Source of the DNA: Sphingobium sp.
Lineage (GTDB): Bacteria > Pseudomonadota > Alphaproteobacteria > Sphingomonadales > Sphingomonadaceae
Direction of reading: 5' to 3'
Assembly: GCF_003248505.1 (NCBI RefSeq)
Contig: NZ_QFOA01000094.1
Location: forward strand, 1 to 9,690
DNA: 9,690 bases
The translations under genes and the position numbers were made by a program. Below the pieces are notes generated by a model. The model ran no database searches. It was not told the DNA's origin and worked only from the letters and a program-made list of their open reading frames with translations. This document shows positions 1-8,700 of this stretch, one piece after another (the first letter of the stretch is position 1; the number at the start of each line of letters is the position of its first letter).

Positions 1-34
1 CCAGCATCGCGAAAAGGGAAAAAGTGGACGACTT

Positions 35-1201
35 TTACGCCGCCCGCAGCAGCACTTCGCCGCCGCTACCGTGGTCTAATTTTGCACCGCCGTTCTCAAA
101 TTCGATCGAACGAAAGAACGTATTGCTTGCAGCTTGATATTGAGACCGGATTTTGGATTTCGGCCGCCTGACCCGCAGGCCTTCCGGATTGCGGACCGCG
201 AAGCGCACGCGCCAGAGGTCGAGCAGCTCCTCAAAGCAACGTTGGCCCGGCGTTCGCAGATAGACGTCAGGAAGCGAAAGCACCCACAGTAGACAGTCGT
301 CCGCCCCGAAGGACTGATTGCGTTCGATGCGACTGCCTAGCCGCACACGCAGATTGAGCGGCAGCTCCATCTCGTAATTGTGTAGCGGCGCTTTCGTAAT
401 CGGTTCATCGCTGTCTTCACCGTAGAGGCAGGACAGGGCGAGCAGCTTCGACGCGTAGGACGCGAACAAGTAGTCCTCTCCATGTATCGCAAGGAGTCGC
501 CGGACTTCCCCGAAAATCGAGGGGGCCTCTTCTCTGGCGTCATCTACCAGCAGGCGCTGCTCGAGGCCGTAGAAGAATACGAAGACGTAGCCGATAGGGA
601 TGGTGGAATCTGTTCGGCCACCTTCCAGCCAGTCGAGGTAGGTCCAGCGCGCACGCGGGTCGAAACGGTCGTAGCTCTGCCAGTATGTGAGGGTGTCGCC
701 CGAGCGATCACCTCGGGGATCGATCGGAAGCGTGGGATCGATCCGGCTCTTGTCACGGGCGGGGTCATGTCGGGCAGGAGTGCCATAGTAGACCATGTCG
801 ACAGTGACGTTCCGTGTGCCCACCATAACTGAAGTCGCCTTTTCGACCCAGCAGGCGGCGGCGCGTTGTCCCTTCGATGTGGTGGGAGCTGGCGGTGAAG
901 GTCGAACGGGAACTACGGCAACCGCCGGCGCTGCCGGCTTGGTCATCCGTCTGGCGTAGTCGGCTGCCTGCTCAAGCGTCGAGAACGAGTATCCACCAAA
1001 TAGGTATCGGCCGTTGGCGCTCAGGCTGATGCCTGGCGGCGCACTGTCGAAGTTCGTCGATGATGTGGCCGCAACCGCTGGGGTGGTCACTTTAGCATGC
1101 GGAGTTGAGGTCGGCTCATCGGCCACTGAAGCCGGGACGCCAGACATCATCTCGCCGAATCGGCGCGCGACTCTAGAGAGCCAACCTTCTGACTGGGCCA
1201 T
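35..1201 (-). CDS. TerB_N-domain protein, stand-alone, divergent from zorA
   Basis: A protein of 388 residues from the ATG at 1201. A GTG at 1204 would add one residue, but the purine run GGGGGGAA sits at better spacing for the ATG. Numbering below counts from the GTG. Residues 1-116 are a polar, Pro/Ala-rich extension containing a short motif (GISLSANGRYLFGGYSF, then LEQAADYARRM, about 58-87) of a type that recurs in multidomain bacterial conflict proteins. Residues 117-345 match the TerB_N family: VYYG, IDPTLPID, YWQSYDRFDPRARWTYLDWL, GGR, IGYVFVFFYGLEQRLL and EVRRLL. TerB_N usually precedes TerB and TerB_C domains in much longer proteins, but here the protein stops about 30 residues after the domain. 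The biochemical role of TerB_N is not established; TerB-type domains occur in tellurite/stress and phage-conflict gene sets. I infer an accessory or neighbouring defence-island gene. It is not a core Zorya gene, and the short C-terminus may reflect truncation. Confidence 0.8.
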   Translation of the reverse strand: MAQSEGWLSRVARRFGEMMSGVPASVADEPTSTPHAKVTTPAVAATSSTNFDSAPPGISLSANGRYLFGGYSFSTLEQAADYARRMTKPAAPAVAVVPVRPSPPAPTTSKGQRAAACWVEKATSVMVGTRNVTVDMVYYGTPARHDPARDKSRIDPTLPIDPRGDRSGDTLTYWQSYDRFDPRARWTYLDWLEGGRTDSTIPIGYVFVFFYGLEQRLLVDDAREEAPSIFGEVRRLLAIHGEDYLFASYASKLLALSCLYGEDSDEPITKAPLHNYEMELPLNLRVRLGSRIERNQSFGADDCLLWVLSLPDVYLRTPGQRCFEELLDLWRVRFAVRNPEGLRVRRPKSKIRSQYQAASNTFFRSIEFENGGAKLDHGSGGEVLLRAA

Positions 1202-1393
1202 CACTCTTCCCCCCGATGAGTCGATACTGTCCCAAAGTTATGCGGATTGCCAGAGCCTTACTTCTTCCAAAAATGGGCAAACTGATCTGAATCAGTCGAT
1301 GTTAGGCATAGAATAATAGATGCGAATATAGCAGCATGATGCGTCGAGCCGCCCGAGCGTGGGAATCACGGGAGGTTCTCGGCGATTGGGGGA
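1202..1393. promoter_or_regulatory. divergent intergenic region with putative promoters
   Basis: This is a 192-nt spacer between two genes reading away from each other, so promoters for both must lie here or overlap the gene starts. The stretch 1240-1340 is AT-richer than its surroundings. Possible -10 hexamers for zorA are TAGAAT at 1309-1314, with AATAAT overlapping it at 1312-1317, and TATAGC at 1327-1332. No good -35 box is visible at 16-18 nt from any of them. For the minus-strand gene I see only weak candidates. A GGAGG at 1371-1375 is rather far (18 nt) from the annotated zorA start. The location is well supported, but the exact promoter elements are guesses. Confidence 0.35.
1281..1296. 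promoter_or_regulatory. 16-bp palindrome, possible operator
   Basis: This is a perfect inverted repeat, ACTGAT-CTGA-ATCAGT, in the middle of the divergent spacer. It sits just upstream of the best -10-like hexamer for zorA (TAGAAT, 1309-1314), where a -35 element would be expected. Its position suits a dimeric repressor or activator controlling one or both genes. No regulator gene is visible in the window. Six-base arms can occur by chance, so this is a candidate only. Confidence 0.25.
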
Positions 1394-3376
1394 ATGAGCG
1401 AAATGACGTTGTTCGGAATTCCGGTGATACCGGTGTTTGTGTTTTTGGTTCTCGTTGCTCTGGCGATCGCATTCTTCCGGTATTTCTTCATTCCCGCGAA
1501 TCGGCTCGACGCCAACCTCAAGCTGATCATCGCGAACGTGGAGGCTGCGCGGGCAAAGGGTCTGAACGACCTCTCTAGTTGCTTCGAACCAGACCGTGCG
1601 ATCGCGGCCATCTTCAACGAGTATCGGGAGACGCTCCACGTCCAGAAGGACTTGGACGTCCAGACTGGAGAGATGGTTGAGCGCGCTATCCGCTCGACGG
1701 TGCCAGCAGAGATGTTCCTTTCGCCACATGCCGTAGTGGACAACCGCGTCCATGCTGAATTCTTCAAGCATCTTCCCGGCATTTTTACCGGCATCGGCAT
1801 CATCGGGACCTTCACCGGTCTTTTAACCGGATTGAACTCCTTCCAGATCTCGGATGACTCTGGAGTGGTTCGGAACAGCCTGACCGCTCTCCTGCACGGC
1901 GTCAGCGAGGCCTTCATCGTCTCGGCCATCGCGATCATTTTCGCGATGATCACCACCGGCCTCGAGAAGTTCCGGCTGAATAGCCTCTACCGCAAGGTGA
2001 CGCAGCTCGCCCACGAGATAGACGCGACCTATGAGGCAGGAGCGGGCGAGGAGTATCTGGCGCGCCTTGTTAGCTCCTCGGAGGATGCAGCTAGCCAGAC
2101 CAAGATCCTGAAGGACGCTCTTGTAGCTGACCTGAGGGAAATTCTCACAGAACTCGCGGACCGCCAGATTAATGCGACAGTGCAGCGCTCTAACGAGCTG
2201 GGCACCACCATTGCCGGCGCCCTAACTGAAGCGCTCAAGGGGCCATTGGACCAGATCGCCGGCGCGGTCGGCCAAGTAAGCCAAGATCAGTCGTCTGCGG
2301 TGACAAAGCTCCTGACGGACGTGCTCGCCAGCTTCAGCGACCGCTTGGAGAACATGTTCGGCACCCAGCTGTCGGGCATCGGCGACATGCAACAGCGCAC
2401 GATCGACGCGATGCAGACGGCGGTCTCGAAGCTCCAGGACCTGACTGACAACGTGGAAGCGGCCGGAACGCGGGCTTCCGACACAATGTCGACAAAGCTC
2501 CTTGAGGTCGTCCAAGCCGTGGAGGCAAAGCAGGCAGCGATGTCGGAGGAGCTCCGCACCGTTATCGACGAGATCCGATCGTCGACGGGCGAGATGCAGG
2601 AGGCGACCCAGACACGCGTTCAGGGCATGTTGACTGCCCTTGGCGAAGGCATGGCACAGGCCATCTCGGCCATCGAGAAGCAAGCGGCGGACCGCTCGAG
2701 GCTGCAGGCGGAAGAGGACGGCAGGCGCGCCGACGCGGCAGCTGGCCATGTCGGGCAGATGCGTGAATCCGTCGGCGCGATCTCGTCCAATGTGGATGGC
2801 CTAGTGGAGGCGATCCGAGAGATGACGGCGGGCGTCCAAACCGCGACGCGAGATGCGTTCGTCCGGCTCAACGGCGGCGCTGACACGCTCCTTGCCGCCG
2901 CTAATAAGCTAGAGAACTCAGGTCGCGAAGTCGTCGGGGGCTTTGACAGGATCGCCAACGTCACGACGGGCCTATCCGAGGCGGCAGGCAGCGTCGCCGG
3001 GGCGGCACGGGGGCTCGATTCCGTCATTTCGGACTACCGGTCTGCGCGCGATGCCGTCACGACCATGGTCCAGGATCTGCGCGCAACGGTGGAGAATGCG
3101 TCCCGAGAGGCAAGCCTCACGGCGGATGTCCTCGGCCGGATCGAGGGCGCCACGCAGAAGCTGGTCGCGGCGCAAACCGAGGCGGACGGCTTCCTTGATG
3201 AGGTTGCTGACGTCATCGGCCAGTCGCATGAGAAGTTCTCGGAAGGTATGCGCGGTGTCGTCGTGGAGGCGAACCGCGAGTTTCACACCCAGCTTTCGCG
3301 CGCCACCGGCATGCTTAAAGAGGCGATCCAAGAGCTGGAGGCCTCGCTCCCGTCCACTGGTCGGCAGGCGGCGTGA
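1394..3376 (+). CDS. zorA: Zorya protein ZorA, MotA/ExbB-like motor stator with long cytoplasmic tail
   Basis: ZorA assembles as a ring around the ZorB dimer in the inner membrane, forming a proton-driven rotary motor that senses phage attack. At 660 residues it is close to the size of known type I ZorA proteins. One hydrophobic segment lies at about 10-33. The MotA/TolQ/ExbB core follows, with a second segment at about 126-147 (PGIFTGIGIIGTFTGLLTGL) and a third at about 170-190 (SEAFIVSAIAIIFAMITTG). Thr139, Thr141 and Ser177 are candidates for the polar residues lining the proton path. Residues about 205-655 are a long, Ala/Glu/Gln/Thr-rich, almost purely helical region with no globular domain, matching the long intracellular tail of ZorA. 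The ATG at 1394 has GGGGG very close; the ATG at 1403 (MTLFG) has the same purine run at better spacing and is a plausible alternative. It is first in the operon; zorB starts 5 nt after its stop. Confidence 0.95.
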   Translation: MSEMTLFGIPVIPVFVFLVLVALAIAFFRYFFIPANRLDANLKLIIANVEAARAKGLNDLSSCFEPDRAIAAIFNEYRETLHVQKDLDVQTGEMVERAIRSTVPAEMFLSPHAVVDNRVHAEFFKHLPGIFTGIGIIGTFTGLLTGLNSFQISDDSGVVRNSLTALLHGVSEAFIVSAIAIIFAMITTGLEKFRLNSLYRKVTQLAHEIDATYEAGAGEEYLARLVSSSEDAASQTKILKDALVADLREILTELADRQINATVQRSNELGTTIAGALTEALKGPLDQIAGAVGQVSQDQSSAVTKLLTDVLASFSDRLENMFGTQLSGIGDMQQRTIDAMQTAVSKLQDLTDNVEAAGTRASDTMSTKLLEVVQAVEAKQAAMSEELRTVIDEIRSSTGEMQEATQTRVQGMLTALGEGMAQAISAIEKQAADRSRLQAEEDGRRADAAAGHVGQMRESVGAISSNVDGLVEAIREMTAGVQTATRDAFVRLNGGADTLLAAANKLENSGREVVGGFDRIANVTTGLSEAAGSVAGAARGLDSVISDYRSARDAVTTMVQDLRATVENASREASLTADVLGRIEGATQKLVAAQTEADGFLDEVADVIGQSHEKFSEGMRGVVVEANREFHTQLSRATGMLKEAIQELEASLPSTGRQAA

Positions 3377-3381
3377 TCTGA

Positions 3382-4092
3382 ATGTTCCAGCGGGTAACAA
3401 TGGGGAACCGGGGCCGTGAGGAGGGGGAGAAGCCCTTCTGGATCTCGTTTGCCGATCTCATGACCGCCCTGATGGTATTGTTCCTGCTTGTGATGAGCGT
3501 GGCGCTCCTGGCAGTCACCCGCACGATCTCGGAGCGCGAGCAGCTCGAGGCCGAGAGACAGGCAGAGATCGTCAAGCTCCTCGACCGCATCGACAAGGCT
3601 GCGAAGAAGCAGGGAATCCGCGTTGATAGGAACCGGGCCGTTATCGACTTCGGCGACCGCGCCCGCTTCGACTCGGCAAGTAACGCGCTGAGTCCGGAGC
3701 AGGAGCAACTCCTGCGGTCCTTCGTCCCCGAGGTCCTCGCGATCGCACGAGACAAGGGTGGGCAACGTTGGCTGAAGCGGATCGTAGTCGAGGGCTTCAC
3801 CGATCGGAGGGGCAGCTACCTCTACAACCTGAACCTCAGCCTCCAGCGCAGCCAGCGGGTTCTTTGCGCTCTCATGGCTCGACCGCAAGCAGGCGAGCGG
3901 CCGATGGATCGGCGTGAACTTGAGGAGATACGGCGGTTATTCCTCGTCGGGGGCTATTCCTCCAACTCGGCGAAGGCGTCGCTGGACGCAAGTCGACGCA
4001 TCGAGCTTCGTCTGGAGTTCTTCGGGGTAGACGAGCCTGCAGCTGCAGCGGTAGACGCGTTTGAAGGCGAGTTCGGCACATGCACCCTCTGA
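3382..4092 (+). CDS. zorB: Zorya protein ZorB, MotB/OmpA-like peptidoglycan-anchored motor subunit
   Basis: ZorB forms the dimeric core of the ZorAB motor, crossing the inner membrane once and binding peptidoglycan through a periplasmic OmpA-like domain. At 236 residues it has the usual family length. After a short basic cytoplasmic N-terminus comes EKPFWISFADLMTALMVLFL (about 16-35), the MotB-type membrane helix. Asp25 is the expected proton-carrying residue. A charged linker helix (about 50-76) leads to an OmpA/MotB domain at about 83-213, with IVVEGFTDRRG (134-144), NLNLSLQRSQRV (149-160) and SRRIELRL (204-211), the elements that line the peptidoglycan site. The MF start at 3382 is preferred because known ZorB proteins start similarly. 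The ATG at 3400 (residue 7) is an alternative. The ribosome site is weak, so coupling to zorA termination 5 nt upstream is likely. The last 13 nt overlap zorC. Confidence 0.95.
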   Translation: MFQRVTMGNRGREEGEKPFWISFADLMTALMVLFLLVMSVALLAVTRTISEREQLEAERQAEIVKLLDRIDKAAKKQGIRVDRNRAVIDFGDRARFDSASNALSPEQEQLLRSFVPEVLAIARDKGGQRWLKRIVVEGFTDRRGSYLYNLNLSLQRSQRVLCALMARPQAGERPMDRRELEEIRRLFLVGGYSSNSAKASLDASRRIELRLEFFGVDEPAAAAVDAFEGEFGTCTL

Positions 4093-5762
4093 GCCCGAGG
4101 ATGGCCAGACTGCAGCAGCGGCTGACCGATGTCGGTGCTGCGGCCTTCAGGGACATGCCAGAACCGGACCTCCGCGCTCTGAAGGGGCACGTGCAGTCAC
4201 TCCAGGCTATGCTCAGCGGAGCTGGTGCGGGCGCCGGCGCGTCGAACGACCGTATCCAGACGGAGCTTGTCAGGTTTCGCGAGACGGGGAGGCTCCATGA
4301 TGTCCGGTCCGCCCGCCTAGTAAGTTGGGGCACCCGCCTCCGGTCGGTGGGGCAACCCGCCCTGATCGAGGACGGTGAGCGGTTCGATCCGCTGCTGAGC
4401 GAGATAGACTCATTCAGATCGATGCCTCGCCCATACAGACGATGCTGGCGTGGGCTCCTCGACGGCTATGTAAACTACGACCCTAGCAGTGCACGGGGGG
4501 CTGGCGATCGGAACTGGCGGGTGCTCAGGGAATATCTAAATGACAACCTCCCGCAGCTGGAGCGCTCCGGGCAGGCGCCCGACTGGCTGGCCGCGATAGA
4601 CGACCATGCGAACCTTCTCACGCAAGACCCGTGCACTCGCTACGGCGCCGAGATCCTGACCGGCGAGGGGGATCCGCTTGAGGTCCTTCGCCGCGATCTT
4701 TCCGTTGGCGATACGTCTTGGATCGGACAGCGGATATTCGAGGCGCAGATCGACGCCGCGGTGAGGTTTGATGACCGTAGGTTCCGTGATGTTCTCCCAC
4801 GCGTCATCGGGCTAATCGAAGAGCACGACGTGCTCGCCAACGAAGGTCTGTCCCGCGTGCTTGATCGCTACGCCGAATGCGCATCGATTGAGGTCGATCC
4901 AGCGCTGTGTGAGACATCCGTCAGCCGGTGGGGAAATCCGTGGCTTGAGCGGAACGACACGCTTTGGACGTTGGTCCGTCCGGACACGAGGAGGATGGTG
5001 TCCTCATGGCACAAGCTGCGGCTGATCGAGGACTTTTTCAACCTGCTCTCTGCCGACGGGATCAACGACCAGCGACGCATCAATTTCTGGAAGCGCTACG
5101 TCGATCAGATCAGCGACATGCACTTCGCGCTTGGCGACGCTGCCGATCGCGATCCGCGCCCGAGCTTCAAGGCGCTCCGGCAGATGATGAAGGGACGTAA
5201 GCTGACCCTTACGAGCGGGGGCGCATCAAGCAACAACGCCTTTATCATGCGCATCGCCGGCCACGTCTATGTGGAGTTCGGAGAGGAGGGCAACGCGATG
5301 TTTGCCTTCGATGCGGCGAAGCTACCATTCGATCTGTCGAAGTTGCAGGTGGCTGGCAATAAGACGGCGCTGAAACACCCTAGCTACGTCGCGCGCATCG
5401 TCCACAACAACGGCGTAGGCGAGCGGTGGGAGCGTAAGGCCGACCGCCTCATCGCTTCCCTCTCATCCGCAAGAGGTGCCCCCCAGGTTAGTCACACTAC
5501 GCCGTCTTACGGCACACGTCCCTCCGCACCGCCACAGCCCCATGCGATGTCTTCCAAGTCAGCATCACCACTTTCAAACGTCCGCGGCGATGCTGACCTC
5601 TTCGCCTTCCTCGCTAAGCACGGGATCGAGACCGCCGATTCCCGTAACAAAGGAGGCTCGCTATGGGCCTACGCCCCGCGTTCCGGTCCCGCCTCGAACG
5701 AACTCACCCGTAGGAATTTCGCCTGGGCGGAGCGCCGTGGCGCCTGGTATCTCCGCTCATGA
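4080..5762 (+). CDS. zorC: Zorya protein ZorC, EH-signature domain protein
   Basis: ZorC is a cytoplasmic component of type I Zorya that binds DNA and acts with ZorD after the ZorAB motor signals invasion. At 560 residues it has the expected family size. The N-terminal 300 residues are mostly helical and not recognisable by motif. The EH-signature region (about 300-460) contains LIEDFFNLL (315-323), INFWKRYVDQI (334-344), NAFIMRIAGHVYVEFGEEGN (386-405) and the stretch around 433-449. Glu399 and His442 are the best candidates for the conserved Glu/His pair that names the domain. A low-complexity Ser/Pro linker (about 463-503) separates a small C-terminal module (505-560) with DSRNKGGSLWAY and FAWAERRGAWYL. 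The start at 4080 lies inside zorB and has GGCGAG upstream; the ATG at 4101 is the alternative. The stop overlaps the zorD start as ATGA. Confidence 0.92.
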   Translation: MHPLSPRMARLQQRLTDVGAAAFRDMPEPDLRALKGHVQSLQAMLSGAGAGAGASNDRIQTELVRFRETGRLHDVRSARLVSWGTRLRSVGQPALIEDGERFDPLLSEIDSFRSMPRPYRRCWRGLLDGYVNYDPSSARGAGDRNWRVLREYLNDNLPQLERSGQAPDWLAAIDDHANLLTQDPCTRYGAEILTGEGDPLEVLRRDLSVGDTSWIGQRIFEAQIDAAVRFDDRRFRDVLPRVIGLIEEHDVLANEGLSRVLDRYAECASIEVDPALCETSVSRWGNPWLERNDTLWTLVRPDTRRMVSSWHKLRLIEDFFNLLSADGINDQRRINFWKRYVDQISDMHFALGDAADRDPRPSFKALRQMMKGRKLTLTSGGASSNNAFIMRIAGHVYVEFGEEGNAMFAFDAAKLPFDLSKLQVAGNKTALKHPSYVARIVHNNGVGERWERKADRLIASLSSARGAPQVSHTTPSYGTRPSAPPQPHAMSSKSASPLSNVRGDADLFAFLAKHGIETADSRNKGGSLWAYAPRSGPASNELTRRNFAWAERRGAWYLRS

Positions 5763-8700
5763 TATGGGGAAGGAAGAAGGCGAAGCCGGAAGTCCGGGCG
5801 GTGGTGACGCCGTCTCCCGTCGTCGAGGATAGTGGCATATTCCTCCCTGGTGGTGGTGACCCGACGCCTGGCTCGAAGGCTGCAGCAGCCCTCCTAGAAC
5901 AGCTGGCCGACGAGGGGCTCGCAGAACGGGTCGATGGTGGTCATAGCCTACCGTGGGCGCAGCTGTTCGTTCTCCTGGAGGACGAGGAGGCCGCGAAGGA
6001 GCTCGAGATACTGCGTCTTCCACCGCCCACCCGGGCGGTTCCCAAGATCGTGAGCCGAAATTCGCTGACGGACCGCGATTTCTCTGTCGCGATAGACGGT
6101 TGGTTCGACGTTGACCGCCGACCGATATCCGGTGCCAAGCTAAAGGGCGGTGCGCTCGATGCGGACGGAGGCTTCCAACTTGTCTCTCCTGAGGTTTGGA
6201 ACCTGATCAACCGCATCCGGCGGTTCGCCCGTCGTCCAGAGGAAGAGCGCAACGAAGCTGACCAGCGTCGCGCTTGGGGAGAAATCCGTCAGCTGGCGGT
6301 TGGAACTGGCGCCTCGTTGGATGACTTTCTCTACCGGACGGTTGTGCTCACCCCGGACCGACTGCAGATGGCGCTTCGTCGTTCGGAAGGATTGGGGCTG
6401 GTAGAGGTCGAGCCGTGGTTCGAGGGCGCACCTGCCGACTGGCTCGAAGCGTTCGACAGATCAGGTCAGGTGCGTGACCGATACGACCTGCCTACGCCGG
6501 ATGGAATCATCCAGGTGATGATTTCGCCGGAGGTTGGGACCGTTCTGCGCGAGGTCAAGCGCATGCCTGGTCGTCGCGTTGCCGGCGAGCGTGCCGAGGC
6601 TTTTCTCCTTAACCCGATCGCAGCGCTCGGACCGGACGCGGCCGCAGTCGTCGACGAGGACCAGTTCGAAGAGGCGAAGCAGCAGGCGGGCATCGTGTTC
6701 GAGCGGTTTGCCGCCGTGACACCGGAGACCCATGGTGAGGGTGCCCTGGGTCTGCTCATCACGAGTGGGGCAGGAGAGGCGATCGAGACACGCGAGGTCA
6801 TGCTTGAGGAAGCCGACGTGATCGAGTTCGTCGAGGGCGTCGAGCGGAACCTTGACCGTGGCCTCCAGCTGTTTGCTTGGGACGAGTATGAGTTCGAGCT
6901 CGACGGCGACAGCAGGCTGCATTGCGAAGCCCTTCGTCGGGCGCTCGGCCGTCGTGAGGACGGTGTCATCACGCATGGTCAGGTCTATGACCTCTCTGGC
7001 TACTCGGAGCGCGTCGAAGGCATCGGACAGGAGAAGTCCTTCTACTCCCCGCACATCGCCAAACGGGACGACGGAGACGGTTGGTTTCCCGAAAACCTTG
7101 TTCCGATGATTGGATGGACCGATCCGGAAACAGACCAACCTTGCATCCTGCCGCTGACAGACGAACTGTCGGAAGAGTTGCGCGTGGGGCTGGAGAGCGC
7201 AAAGGTAACCGGAGCAACGTCGGTTCCTCTGACTGGGTGCCCGACGCCCATCCCCGTCCGTGAAGCTGAGGCCATCGTATCCACCTTCGGTAAGGTGAGG
7301 GACCAGGCTGCGAAGGGGACGTTCAAGCCAGAAGTTCCTGCGCGCCGCGGGAAGAAGCCCACGCTGATCCTCAAAAGCAACATCGGGCAGGTGGACTACA
7401 GGGAGGAGAGGCTTGCGGCGCTGGCAGAAAAGCCGGCGCCAGCTAGGCTGCCAACAAGTCTCCGTCCCGGCGTGGCGCTCAAGCACCACCAGCTTGAAGG
7501 GTTGGCTTGGATGCAGCACCTCCTCGCGCTGGCACCGGATAGGTGCCGGGGAGCCTTGCTGGCCGACGACATGGGACTTGGGAAGACTCTTCAGATACTC
7601 AGCTTGGTGGCGCGGGCACGAGAGGAGGATCCCGAGTCCCCGCCCGCGTTGGTGGTTGCGCCTCTTTCTCTTCTCGAAAATTGGAAGGAGGAGGCGGAGA
7701 AGTTCCTCGAGCCTGGGACGCTGAAGATCCTGACGGCCTATGGCGAGGGTCTTGCTGGTCTGCGGGTAGATAGGGCTTCGGTTGATGAGCAGCTCCGCCG
7801 TGAGGGTCTGGTGCGGTTCCTCCGCCCGGATTGGCTTGGCGATGCCGACCTCGTCCTCACCACCTACGAGACGCTCCGCGACCTTGAATTCTCGTTTGCG
7901 CGTGAGAAGTGGTCGGTGATGGTCTGCGACGAAGCACAGAAGATCAAGAACCCTAACGCTGCGATGACCCGTGCGGCCAAGAAGCAGCAGGCGAAGTTCC
8001 GTATCGCCTGCACCGGGACGCCCGTGGAAAACAGCTTGGTCGACCTATGGTGCCTGTTCGACTTCGTGCAGCCGGGCCTGCTTGGCGCGCTGAACGAATT
8101 CGGCGCAACATACCGTCGTCCGATTGAGGCAAAGAGCGACGACGACAGGGCGAAGGTTGAGGAACTGCGGGGGGTCATCACGCCCCAGCTGCTCCGACGC
8201 ATGAAGGCGGATGTTGCTACCGACCTGAAGGCGAAGGTCGTGGACGAGCCTAGCCGTAGTCTCGATATGAGCCCGTTCCAGCGCGGCCTCTACGTCAGCG
8301 CCATCGATGCGTTCAGGCGGGCGGGAGCAGCGCCCGGGAGCCATCTGGCTCTCCTTCATAAGCTGAGGCTTTTGTGCTCGGACCCTGACGAGAGCGTAGG
8401 GAGCGCCTACGATCCGGTGGAAAGCTATCGGGCACGGTCTCCGAAGCTCGATTGGCTGATCGACGTTCTCGAGGCCATCCGTAATCGAGAAGAGAAGGTC
8501 ATCATCTTCTGCGAGTTCAAGGCGATCCAGCGTCTGATCAAGCATTACGTGCAAGAGGCCTTCGGCATCCCCGTCAAGATCATCAATGGCGACACAACCG
8601 CATTGGCGAGCGCCGTCGACAGCCGGCAGAAGATGATACGGTCCTTCCAGGAACAGCCTGGATTTGGCGCAATCGTCCTCTCTCCTGTGGCCGTAGGGTT

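Noticed and set aside
482..832. Open plus-strand frame of 116 codons inside the TerB_N gene.
   Set aside because: It lies antisense to a protein with a clear family match, and its translation is compositionally odd. It is a shadow of the real gene.
1226..1250. Sigma-54-like TGGCA element upstream of the TerB_N gene on the minus strand.
   Set aside because: The required GC-containing -12 element is absent at the right spacing.
1298..1307. A 10-base word GATGTTAGGC here and again at 9665-9674, flanking the Zorya region as a possible direct repeat or integron GTTRRRY core.
   Set aside because: The match does not extend beyond 10 bases, and many 10-base matches are expected by chance in 9.7 kb. 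No paired RYYYAAC site or attC-like fold was found upstream of the right copy, and no integrase is present.
2215..3370. Reading the ZorA tail as a methyl-accepting chemotaxis protein or apolipoprotein-like domain.
   Set aside because: The resemblance is compositional and helical only. The MotA-like membrane core and the zorBCD neighbours identify the protein as ZorA.
6461..7519. Long minus-strand frame of 352 codons opposite zorD.
   Set aside because: It is fully antisense to zorD; long open antisense frames are common in high-GC genes. The translation shows no family features.
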